A stretch of 64,000 bases of DNA from Nitrospirales bacterium (GTDB lineage Bacteria; Nitrospirota; Nitrospiria; Nitrospirales; UBA8639): NCBI GenBank assembly GCA_021604105.1, contig BQIW01000006.1, positions 1-64,000 on the forward strand, read 5' to 3'. The notes under the pieces were generated by a model. That model searched no databases and had not been told where the DNA came from. It saw only the letters and a program-made list of their open reading frames with translations. A program made the translations under genes and the position numbers. Positions 1 to 8,965 of this stretch are shown in pieces. Every line of letters begins with the position of its first letter. Position 1 is the stretch's first letter.

Positions 1-1604
1 AAGGCATCCAATCGAAGGTCGTACCGTTGTTCAGGTCCAATGCGATCCAAAACCCCCAATCCTTCCAGAACGTTAAGGACTCCCGGTGTAATGCCAACAA
101 AGTATAGATTCTGGCGATGTGCCTGAACCATGCGAAGCATATCCTCAACCGCAAGGGCGGCAGTTCCGTCAATGGCCGAAACATCGGACAAATCCAGAAC
201 GACATGGGTAAAGGTGTTGAAGCCTTTGAGCGACTCCAATCGTCTCACCATAGTTTTTGCCGAACCGAAACTCATCGGGCCATCAACATGAATCAGGACA
301 ATCCGACCGTTGTTGCGTTCAAGAATGGCCTTTTCTTCAGGATGAAACGGGATCTCCTGTGTCGGCTCACTAATGACCCGTAAATTGGCTAATTCAAGTT
401 CGGCCATGCGCTTGACAAATAACAGACTCGCCAGGACGATTCCCACGCCAACAGCCGAGATTAAATCCACAAGAACCGTAATGATCAGCACCACCCCCAT
501 AATCAGCACATCGGTTCGTGGGGCCTTGACCAGGTGTCGGAGTAATCTCCAATCAATAATGTCCAGCCCCACTTTGAATAAAATCCCGGCTAACACGGCT
601 AAAGGAATCTTTTCCGCTAAAGGTCCAAGCCCCAGCAATGTGGCCAATAACACCAATGACATGAGGATTCCCGATATGGGCGTTCGCCCGCCACTCCGAA
701 TATTGGCCACAGACCGCATTGTCGCACCTGCTCCCGGAAGGCCCCCAAAGAGACCGGCCACCATATTGCCAACTCCCTGACCAATCAATTCCTGATTCGA
801 ATCATGTTGGGTACGGGTCATGTTGTCACAAACCAACGAGGTGAGCAGACTATCAATACTTCCAAGGAGAGCCAACACCACCGCCCCCTCTACCATCAAG
901 AGCAATACACTGGTCTCCACATCAGGAATGAAAAAAGATGGAAATCCTTCCGGAACATTTCCAATCACTGGTGCGTGAGGGAAAAAGAAATAGGCTCCCA
1001 GGGTGCCTGTACATAGGGCTAAAAGTTGAGGAGGAATCAATTGACTCAGTCGTACTGGTGTCAGATACATGATCGCAATCGTCAGGAAACCCAGAATGGT
1101 CGCTTGGGGGAAAGGATTTGATAAAAATTCCGGAATGGCCAACAGATTGGCATAAATTCCTTCCGGTTTGGCTTCGAATCCAACAAGCGGTCCGACCTGT
1201 AAAATAAGAATAATGCATCCAATCCCGCTCATGAACCCTGAAATCACCGGATAGGGAACAAGGGCAATATAATGCCCGAATCCCAGCAATCCGAAAAGAA
1301 TTTGTAACCCCCCACCCATGATCACCACTGTAAAGGCGAGGGCTGGATTGTCAGAGAATTGAACCAGAATTCCCGCCATCACGACCGTCATGGGACCGGT
1401 AGGGCCGGAACATTGGGCAGGGGTCCCTCCAAATACGGATGCGAACAATCCGACAAGGATGGCGCCATAGAGTCCGGCAATTGCACCGGCCCCTGAGGCC
1501 ACCCCAAAAGCGAGGGCTAATGGTAGTGCAACGACAGCCGCTACTACCCCGCCGTAGATATCTCCTCGAAGGTTGTTGAAATGTAGTCCATGAATGATGG
1601 GCAT
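1..1604 (-). CDS. SulP-family anion/sulfate permease with C-terminal STAS domain (partial, runs off left edge)
   Basis: Reverse-strand translation from ATG at 1602-1604 reads MPIIHGLHFNNLRGDIYGGVVAAVVALPLALAFGVASGAGA...; C-terminal STAS-like segment (VVLDLSDVSAIDGTAAL). Missing from the ORF track, presumably because no stop lies in the window. Confidence 0.9.
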   Translation of the reverse strand, partial: MPIIHGLHFNNLRGDIYGGVVAAVVALPLALAFGVASGAGAIAGLYGAILVGLFASVFGGTPAQCSGPTGPMTVVMAGILVQFSDNPALAFTVVIMGGGLQILFGLLGFGHYIALVPYPVISGFMSGIGCIILILQVGPLVGFEAKPEGIYANLLAIPEFLSNPFPQATILGFLTIAIMYLTPVRLSQLIPPQLLALCTGTLGAYFFFPHAPVIGNVPEGFPSFFIPDVETSVLLLMVEGAVVLALLGSIDSLLTSLVCDNMTRTQHDSNQELIGQGVGNMVAGLFGGLPGAGATMRSVANIRSGGRTPISGILMSLVLLATLLGLGPLAEKIPLAVLAGILFKVGLDIIDWRLLRHLVKAPRTDVLIMGVVLIITVLVDLISAVGVGIVLASLLFVKRMAELELANLRVISEPTQEIPFHPEEKAILERNNGRIVLIHVDGPMSFGSAKTMVRRLESLKGFNTFTHVVLDLSDVSAIDGTAALAVEDMLRMVQAHRQNLYFVGITPGVLNVLEGLGVLDRIGPEQRYDLRLDA

Positions 1605-1988
1605 CGTCTCTCTTGCTCCTTAATAAAAGTTCTCGTAACCATTACTTTCGGTAAATCAGGTGCCCTGCCTGTGCCATGGCTTATTGATGGTGCATCAGAG
1701 GAGAAAATGACCTTGATCTTTACGGTAGGTAGATTCGCCCTCAACATGCATATTTCTAAAAAATGAGCAAAAACGAATAATCCACTGGATAGAAGTCTTT
1801 CTTTGAATCGACTTTAGTCAAGGAATTCCCGATTAGATGGACCGTGGACGAAGATCGTTATGAGTCTTGGTTCTGTGCTTTTACTGGATAAATTAACGGG
1901 AATACGGAGAAAATGGCAGAGGGGAAAACCTGACAAGTCTTACACGAGACTGATTGGGATATTGTTCAATCGAAGAAAATAGGGAAGC

Positions 1989-2663
1989 TTAGAAAAGAGG
2001 CGTTCCGGAGGTCAGCACGCCACAGCTCAGAGCAAACTGCACAAGGTCGGCACGACTACGTAGACCGAGTTTTTCCATAACCCTTGCACGATACGTTTCG
2101 ACCGATTTGATGCTAATCCCCAATTGATCGGCAATTTGTTGATTGGTAAATCCTTGGGCGACCAACCCGAAAATCTCACGCTCTCTCGGACTGAGTTGTC
2201 CCAGCAATCCAGGGGCCCTGTCGGCAAGCCTCTTCCTGGGGCCACCGGGGAGATCCTGTCCCACCCATTTCCCTACCGTCCAATCCACAAAGGTCTTTCC
2301 TTGGGCCACGGTACGGATCGCCGTCAACAGTTCGGTGTCCGCTGCACTCTTGACGACATACCCCGAAGCGCCGGCAGCTAATGACCCGCGAACGTAGCCG
2401 CTTTCGATGTGCATGGTCAGAATAAGAATATACCCGGAAGGACAACATTTTCTCAGTTCGCCGATTGTGTCAATATGCATATGCCCATGCATGGCCAGAT
2501 CCATTAGTATGACCTGAGGCAACAGGTCTTGAACGGCCTCAATGGCGGAACCGGCGTCTCCGGATTCACCAACGACTTCCATATCCGGTTGCCCATTGAT
2601 CAGGAGACGCAATCCCGATCGAAGGACAGCGTGATCATCGACGATAAAAATCCGAATTTTCAA
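1989..2663 (-). CDS. NarL/FixJ-family response regulator (REC + LuxR HTH)
   Basis: MKIRIFIVDDHAVLRSGLRLLI receiver start; LSPREREIFGLVAQGFTNQQIADQLGISIKSVETYRARVMEKLG HTH. Confidence 0.95.
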   Translation of the reverse strand: MKIRIFIVDDHAVLRSGLRLLINGQPDMEVVGESGDAGSAIEAVQDLLPQVILMDLAMHGHMHIDTIGELRKCCPSGYILILTMHIESGYVRGSLAAGASGYVVKSAADTELLTAIRTVAQGKTFVDWTVGKWVGQDLPGGPRKRLADRAPGLLGQLSPREREIFGLVAQGFTNQQIADQLGISIKSVETYRARVMEKLGLRSRADLVQFALSCGVLTSGTPLF

Positions 2664-4564
2664 GTACCCTCTCCTTTTAAGGGGATGTTGACATAGATCG
2701 TAGTTCCGGTTCCCAGAGAGGATTCAATGGAAATCGAACCATTGAGCAACAGGGTTCGCTCCCGCATCCCATGCAGGCCAAGATGCGTACCTGCCGAAGC
2801 CTTCCGAACCATCTCTTGCGCGTCGAATCCCTGACCATTATCCTCCACAATAAGTCGAATCTGCGCCGGGTTTTGCTGCAGAAGTATAGACACGGTGGTG
2901 GCTTTGGCATACTTGCCGATATTCGTCAGCGCTTCCTGAACAATTCGATACAACGCGGTCTCCACTGCGGGAGAGAGTCGGTCCGTACTTTGCCAATTCT
3001 GAGCCACATCCACCTCTATGCCATATGTTGAACTAAATTCGGCCCCATAGCGGGCGATGGCTTCCTCTAGTCCAAAATCATCCAGCACGCTTGGACGCAG
3101 ACCTTTTGCTAGTCGCTGAACCTCCTGCAGTGTCGCACTCGTAATCTTTCGAAGATCACTCACCCGTGCTTCCATGCCATCTGAACGTGCTTCATTTTCA
3201 GCCACACGAAGTCCAACCAAAAGAGAAGTCAGAGATTGGCCAATTTCATCATGTAATTCCCGACTGATTCTACGCCGCTCGTCTTCTTGAGCCGTCATAA
3301 TTTTGTCCAACAAATGGCTATGAAGCGTTTCAGCGTCTTGAAGTTTTTGGTAGGCCAAGGCATTCTGAATGGCAATAGAGGCCACCTGCGACACCCCAAC
3401 CATGGTTTGCTGATCAAAATGTGTGAAGCCGGTGGCCTTCTCTTTGTTATGTACTTCAATACATCCCAAAAGAGTATCCTTGGCATCGAGAATTGGAATG
3501 CTTAAGGCCGAGTGAATATCAAATGTTTGACGAAAATCCTGCTCTATCTGTCTGTCCTCCTGCGCTCGATTCGTGAGATACGCGGTTTTATGCAGGAGAA
3601 GCCAACCGGGTAATCCCTGCCCCGGAGACCACGAACGATGGCAGATTTCTGTTTTCCGACCTTGGATATATTTTTCACATGTCAACGTTTCTCCCGAGGC
3701 CAACCCGGCAAAACCGGCATGTGCCTGAACCAGTTGAATGGCTTCTGTCACCAACTCGTCCAGAAGCGTTTCCAGAACGAACGTGGAATTCAATTTCTCA
3801 CTCAAACGAAGGAGGGCTCGAATAACATCTTCTTCCTGCTTTCGTTTGGTGAGGTCTCCCATCACCGTGGCAAATCCCTGAAGCTGATCATTTTCATCAC
3901 GTAAGACGGTAATGCCCACATGCCCCCAAAACCTCGATCCGTCTTTGCGTACCAACCACTCCTCCTTCATGACACTCCCCGAAGCTCTCGCCTCAGTCAG
4001 GAAATTGGTTGGTTCGCCGGAGTCAATGGCTAAGGGTGCATATAATAATAGGGAATGAGGCTGACCCAAAACATCTCTTGCAGAATAGCCGAATATATGT
4101 GCCGCACCTGCATTCCAGCTGGCAACCTTTCCCTCCGAATCCAGCATCACAATTCCATAATCCTGAATGCTTTCGGCCACCAAGCCAAATCGATCTTCAC
4201 TCGTGCGAAGAGCTTCTAGAGCCCGCCTGCGTTGGAGAGCCAGCAGGGTAATTGCCCAAATACCGCCAATACAAAATGCTCTATTGATGACGGGAAACCG
4301 GAATGGCCAACTCAATGATGACGGTGCCCCACCAAAGTAAAAAAATGTGAGAACAAACCCGATGATCGTGAGGGCGGTGCATCCAATGGCCACAACATAT
4401 ACCATCCTTCGTGGCAAACGTTGTGTCGCAAAGAACACCACCCCTGTGTACAACATTTCTTCCGCAAATCCTCGCGGGAGGAGGAGATCAAACGTGAAAA
4501 CCCCGCCGGCCAGGATAAGGGTTAAGAAAAAATCTTTGGGGTTGTATAATTTGCTTGTATACAT
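2660..4564 (-). CDS. Membrane sensor histidine kinase (TM, PAS, GAF, HisKA_3, HATPase)
   Basis: DERRRISRELHDEIGQSLTSLLVGLR H-box, VEDNGQGFD N-box, PAS (GYSARDVLGQP); 4-bp overlap with the response regulator. Confidence 0.93.
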   Translation of the reverse strand: MYTSKLYNPKDFFLTLILAGGVFTFDLLLPRGFAEEMLYTGVVFFATQRLPRRMVYVVAIGCTALTIIGFVLTFFYFGGAPSSLSWPFRFPVINRAFCIGGIWAITLLALQRRRALEALRTSEDRFGLVAESIQDYGIVMLDSEGKVASWNAGAAHIFGYSARDVLGQPHSLLLYAPLAIDSGEPTNFLTEARASGSVMKEEWLVRKDGSRFWGHVGITVLRDENDQLQGFATVMGDLTKRKQEEDVIRALLRLSEKLNSTFVLETLLDELVTEAIQLVQAHAGFAGLASGETLTCEKYIQGRKTEICHRSWSPGQGLPGWLLLHKTAYLTNRAQEDRQIEQDFRQTFDIHSALSIPILDAKDTLLGCIEVHNKEKATGFTHFDQQTMVGVSQVASIAIQNALAYQKLQDAETLHSHLLDKIMTAQEDERRRISRELHDEIGQSLTSLLVGLRVAENEARSDGMEARVSDLRKITSATLQEVQRLAKGLRPSVLDDFGLEEAIARYGAEFSSTYGIEVDVAQNWQSTDRLSPAVETALYRIVQEALTNIGKYAKATTVSILLQQNPAQIRLIVEDNGQGFDAQEMVRKASAGTHLGLHGMRERTLLLNGSISIESSLGTGTTIYVNIPLKGEGT

Positions 4565-4624
4565 AAGGAGAAAAATCCCTTCTCCTCATTCATTGAAGTT
4601 TTCAGTAAATGTCTGGGAGGGAAA

Positions 4625-4798
4625 CTACCTGGTTCGTGGACGATCGATGGCATTACAGCAACCGCACCAGGCGCAAATAATTTCGTAGAGTTGAACGATG
4701 CCCCATAGCGTTGCAGGAATGATGATAACAAAGAGGGTGACGACGGCAAATAATCGCCACAGAGGATGTTTGGGTTTTGATGGAAGATTTTGCGACAT
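4625..4798 (-). CDS. Small predicted membrane protein with Cys-rich C-terminus (57 aa)
   Basis: Translation MSQNLPSKPKHPLWRLFAVVTLFVIIIPATLWGIVQLYEIICAWCGCCNAIDRPRTR*; one TM; just upstream of the kinase on the same strand. Confidence 0.45.
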   Translation of the reverse strand: MSQNLPSKPKHPLWRLFAVVTLFVIIIPATLWGIVQLYEIICAWCGCCNAIDRPRTR

Positions 4799-4814
4799 GG
4801 AATGAAAAAGACAA

Positions 4815-5471
4815 CTATAGCAGGCCGCGTTTTTCGAGATAATCTCGATTGATCACTGTGGTGGATTTTGGCGAGAGCCCTCCGCTTGCTTGTAATAAAC
4901 GTTCAACATACTTTCCAATCAAGTCGGATTCTAAATTGACCGTGTCCCCTATTTGCTTAAGGCCCATGGTGGTCACTTTGGCGGTATGAGGAATGATCGC
5001 TACGGCAATAGAACGATCCGACACGGCATTGATGGTCAAACTAATCCCATCCACGGTAATTGACCCTTTAACCACACAATACCGGATTATATCCTCTGGG
5101 GCTTCAATGGTGAGTTGAATCGAATTTCCATCCTGCTGTCGAGCACGCAAAAGACCCATTCCATCAATATGCCCTGTAACCAAATGCCCCCCCATCCTGG
5201 CATTGAGTTTCATGGCACGCTCCAAATTGACCGGTGTTCCGACGGTAATGGTTCCTAACGTTGTGCAGTTTAATGTTTCGGTGGACACATCCACCGAAAA
5301 ACCCGCATTACCTAATTGGCTCGCCGTTAAACAGACACCGGCCACACTAATACTATCTCCCAGTTTGAGATCTTCTAAAATCAGAGAAGCCAAAATGGAA
5401 AATTTTGCACCGGCCAAACCTTTATCAATCCCTTGAATCGCTCCGATCTCTTCAACAATTCCGCTAAACAT
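4815..5471 (-). CDS. ribE: Riboflavin synthase alpha chain
   Basis: MFSGIVEEIGAI N-terminus and duplicated lumazine-binding halves (NLERAMKLNARMGGHLVTGHIDG; VNLESDLIGKYVERL). Confidence 0.96.
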   Translation of the reverse strand: MFSGIVEEIGAIQGIDKGLAGAKFSILASLILEDLKLGDSISVAGVCLTASQLGNAGFSVDVSTETLNCTTLGTITVGTPVNLERAMKLNARMGGHLVTGHIDGMGLLRARQQDGNSIQLTIEAPEDIIRYCVVKGSITVDGISLTINAVSDRSIAVAIIPHTAKVTTMGLKQIGDTVNLESDLIGKYVERLLQASGGLSPKSTTVINRDYLEKRGLL

Positions 5472-5486
5472 GTCCCACCTGTTTGG

Positions 5487-5618
5487 TTATTGGATATCCC
5501 TGTCTTTATTTAAGAACACATTTTTCACGACCACGATAAAGACCACGACCAACACCACCACACCGATGGCCGCTATAATTCCGATGATGAGATCACCGGT
5601 TCCCATTTCTTCATTCAT
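5487..5618 (-). CDS. Small single-TM protein (43 aa)
   Basis: MNEEMGTGDLIIGIIAAIGVVVLVVVFIVVVKNVFLNKDRDIQ; internal Met of the 5487..5669 ORF. Confidence 0.4.
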   Translation of the reverse strand: MNEEMGTGDLIIGIIAAIGVVVLVVVFIVVVKNVFLNKDRDIQ

Positions 5619-5658
5619 GGTGTTGGACTCCTTTACCTGCCCTTCACGAAAAAATCCA

Positions 5659-6846
5659 TTATAGCACAACCGGTTTTTTGAACCCTATCATTGTGACACC
5701 AAAAAATGCCGCCGTCAGCAGTAAGAGAACCCCAATACAAAAAAATCCGCCTCCATAGCCTAAGGCATGGATTAGGAGGCCGGCCAGAAGCGGACCCCCT
5801 GCATGCCCCATATCCATAATAGTTCCTCGTAATCCCATACCCGCTCCCAGATCTTTTCCTTCCGAATAATCAGCAACCAGGGCCGTGGTCGAAGATGTCA
5901 CCACCGCTTCGCCAAATCCAAACGCTCCGGCTACCCCTAATAGAAGAAGATACCCCTGAATATGGGGAATAAGCATAACCATGAGGCCACATAGGCACAG
6001 CCCTCCAAAAATCAGGGGCTGCCTAGCCCCACGATCGGAAATTCGTCCCATCAAGGGTTTGGCAATAAACGAAGTCAACGCCTGCACCCCAAACAAGACC
6101 CCGATTTCGGCGGCGTTTAATCCGATTGTCAACCCATACAGCGGCAAAAAAGCCATCAATGTGCCGTTGCCCATCATCTTGGCAGCCTCCACACTACTCG
6201 TGATGAGAATGGGTGGAACCCGGCAGACTCGACGGAGACCTTCGCGCATCTCCTTCCATAGGGCCGGGAAGGAAAATTGGGGGACACGCGATAGAACTGG
6301 TGTCTGAGGAATCATCCAGAAGAAGACCAAAGCGAATATCCCAAATAATCCGGCGAGGAGGAACGTGGGGGTGAATCCATATTCATACACGATCGCTCCC
6401 CCAATCATTGGACCCAGCAGGCCACCGCCCTGGGTGGCCGAGGTGTACCATCCAAACGCCTCGCCCCGACGTTTGGCAAAGAGCTCGGCCACCATCGCTA
6501 AGGCCAGCGGCGTAAACATCGCGGTCGCTAACCCATGAAACAATCTGAGAATACCTAACGTCCAGAGGTCCGAGGTGAACGGATAAAGAAATGGCGGAAT
6601 TGCGAAGGCCAACACTCCTCCATACATCAACCGTTTTCGATTGATCTGGTCGGAGAGCAATCCCATCGGAAGCTTGAGAACGATCCCGGTTATTGTTGAG
6701 ACAGCCACCAACAGGCCGACAAGAAAGGGGCCGGCTCCAAGGCTTTCTACAAACAGAGCCAGGGCCGGTCGACGCACCATGTCATAACTGACAAAACTAC
6801 AAAAACCGACGAGACAAAGACTGATAAAGGTCTTTGAATCTTTCAT
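5659..6846 (-). CDS. MFS transporter
   Basis: About 12 hydrophobic segments; MFS motif-A-like LLSDQINRKRLMYGG and GRISDRGARQPLI. Confidence 0.9.
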   Translation of the reverse strand: MKDSKTFISLCLVGFCSFVSYDMVRRPALALFVESLGAGPFLVGLLVAVSTITGIVLKLPMGLLSDQINRKRLMYGGVLAFAIPPFLYPFTSDLWTLGILRLFHGLATAMFTPLALAMVAELFAKRRGEAFGWYTSATQGGGLLGPMIGGAIVYEYGFTPTFLLAGLFGIFALVFFWMIPQTPVLSRVPQFSFPALWKEMREGLRRVCRVPPILITSSVEAAKMMGNGTLMAFLPLYGLTIGLNAAEIGVLFGVQALTSFIAKPLMGRISDRGARQPLIFGGLCLCGLMVMLIPHIQGYLLLLGVAGAFGFGEAVVTSSTTALVADYSEGKDLGAGMGLRGTIMDMGHAGGPLLAGLLIHALGYGGGFFCIGVLLLLTAAFFGVTMIGFKKPVVL

Positions 6847-7003
6847 ATTAGAAACCAGACGAATGGGAGGTCCGGTGAGAGAAAACGGTCATTGAGAAAT
6901 TGTGAGAAGGGAAACCAAAGTTGAAAAATCAGTGCTGACACGCCATAGTCGTTCAGAAACGTTTCGACCGCGTGGTCAGCCCCCCGATTGGACTCAGAAG
7001 GCC

Positions 7004-7864
7004 TTATGGGTTCGATGACGACACGAACGTCAGCTCAAGGGTCTCTTGCCCGCCAGCACTGAGCGTTATCTTGGCTTCCTGATAGCCCAGCACTGGGTGC
7101 CAGGCCCCGACCGTATGTGCGCCCGCAGGAATATCCGTCAATTGGAAAACCCCGTGCTCGTCGGATACCGTCACATATGGGTTCGCGGTCAACAGAAGCC
7201 AACCTTCCATAAAACTGTGTTGATCGCATGTCCATTTGATAATGCTGCTACGCCGTGCTTTGAGTGGAATAGTGGTTTCCCCACCTTCTCTCAAATTGGG
7301 AATATGAAAAAGAGGCAGACGTCCGTTATCCAACATCTCCCACCCTCGAATCTGATGAAGAATGGAATCGTGCATGGCGATACGGAGATTGTGATCATCC
7401 AAGGTACCAATGACTCGTGGCGTAAATTGACATCGGTCCACAGCCAGAATCGGGGCTTCTGTTGGGAAAGGTTTCCCACGTTCAACCTCTTGAAGAAAAA
7501 CTACCACATCTGCCAAATGCTGTTTGGAAGACACACGGACTTTCGGAATCTTGATGAAACCTTTTTTGTCCGCGATAGTCTGACAGAATTCGGGATTGCT
7601 GCCCATCGTGACTTTATAGGTTTTGGGCGTTGGAACAATTCCGGCAAATTTCATCACACCAGTGATCGCCCCTCCGCCGGCAACCACCTCTTCCTGATAG
7701 GCACCTACCGTTTTTCCGCTCAACAGGGCCCACAACACCATACCCCCCACAAAGAAGGATAGGACCGTACACTTTCTTTTCTGTCTTTTGACCCTATACC
7801 CATCCACGACATAAATCTCCTTCTCATTAATGAGTCCTGAAGAGTGAATCCGGACTTCCGACAC
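7004..7864 (-). CDS. Exported cupredoxin-like / carboxypeptidase-regulatory-like domain protein
   Basis: TM/signal segment, IIKWTCDQHSFMEGWLLLTANPYVTVSDEHGVFQLTDIPAGAHTVGAWHPVLGYQEAKI. Confidence 0.65.
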   Translation of the reverse strand: MSEVRIHSSGLINEKEIYVVDGYRVKRQKRKCTVLSFFVGGMVLWALLSGKTVGAYQEEVVAGGGAITGVMKFAGIVPTPKTYKVTMGSNPEFCQTIADKKGFIKIPKVRVSSKQHLADVVVFLQEVERGKPFPTEAPILAVDRCQFTPRVIGTLDDHNLRIAMHDSILHQIRGWEMLDNGRLPLFHIPNLREGGETTIPLKARRSSIIKWTCDQHSFMEGWLLLTANPYVTVSDEHGVFQLTDIPAGAHTVGAWHPVLGYQEAKITLSAGGQETLELTFVSSSNP

Positions 7865-8444
7865 CCATGAACGGACTTAATTGGGAAATACAATCAGCAA
7901 TTAATACTGGGGAGCAGTGAATATTCAATCCTCGGAGAGTTTCATCTTCAATTCCTCAACACTTCGGCTTGGATTTCCTAAATCGAAAATTACTTGGTGG
8001 AATTTTTTCTACCGGTAGATTAAACAACCTTACACGATATTTTGCCAAGTATTCGCCTTAGGGTTTTCAATTTTTCTTCTGTTAAAATATCCTTCGGCAC
8101 CGATTTTTTCTACGTATATAGGGTCTTGGGGCAATTTTAAAAAGAAACACTCATTCTTTCATTCGTCCCCACAAGAGTTCATCTTGCCGTTTTATATACT
8201 ACGCTGGCAAGAGCAAGGCATTCTCTTTCCTTCGAAAGGACAGCGGATCGTCATTCGGTGTAATTGGGTAATTCTCCTAATGCTTATGCAGAGAACTCCC
8301 CTCAATTTACACAAGGCACTGAGTTGTATGGAGTCACACTTTTGGAAAGAAAAGAGGAAGGAGAATGCCTTTGGGAAACCTTCGGTTTGAGTATCCCGTG
8401 AATTCAAGCACCCATATCATCTCATAAATTCTGGGAAAGCAGGA

Positions 8445-8792
8445 TTAGGAAGGAGAGACGGCAGATAAGGCGTCCTGTTCGGACTGGCACACTGAAATGA
8501 GTTCATGAATTTGGAGATGTTGAAGCAATTCCCCGACACATCCCTGTGGTTGAATCCAACTGATTCTGCGGCGTAATTCTTTGAATTTATAGGAGCACAA
8601 CACCAGAAAACCTAATCCGGCACTATCCACAAACGTTAAACCTTTGAGATTAAGAATCAGGTGCTCTTGTTCGGTGTGGCAGCATTGATTAATAATTGCT
8701 TTAACATGCCACCGGGAGTGCATATCCAACCGACCATGGAAATCTACGACGGTAGCGCCTCGAATTCCACGTATAATGACTTCAATGGCCAT
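8445..8792 (-). CDS. Stand-alone STAS-domain protein (anti-sigma-factor antagonist-like)
   Basis: MAIEVIIRGIRGATVVDFHGRLD...LNLKGLTFVDSAGLGFLVLC; internal start preferred over 8867. Confidence 0.8.
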   Translation of the reverse strand: MAIEVIIRGIRGATVVDFHGRLDMHSRWHVKAIINQCCHTEQEHLILNLKGLTFVDSAGLGFLVLCSYKFKELRRRISWIQPQGCVGELLQHLQIHELISVCQSEQDALSAVSPS

Positions 8793-8965
8793 AATCTTAG
8801 GAGACCTTATCGGTCCATTATGCCAGACCTTAATGACCGTTTCTTCCTGGCTTCTCCTCTTCCACAATCCAGAATGGAGCCAAAGAGTATGGTTCCTTTT
8901 CTTTTAGTTGACCTGTATCATATTAGTGTTTTCTCCCACCGACTCCTGCTACAATTTCACTATCC

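Noticed and set aside
373-780. Plus-strand ORFs at 117..383, 373..780 and 804..1016
   Set aside because: Antisense of the left-edge SulP permease.
7046-7762. 238-aa plus-strand ORF
   Set aside because: Antisense of the cupredoxin-like gene; the minus-strand protein has signal peptide and domain motifs.
7865-8444. Possible ncRNA or small genes in a ~580-bp gap
   Set aside because: No convincing hairpin, promoter pair or conserved coding pattern seen by eye; the 8184..8407 ORFs lack support.
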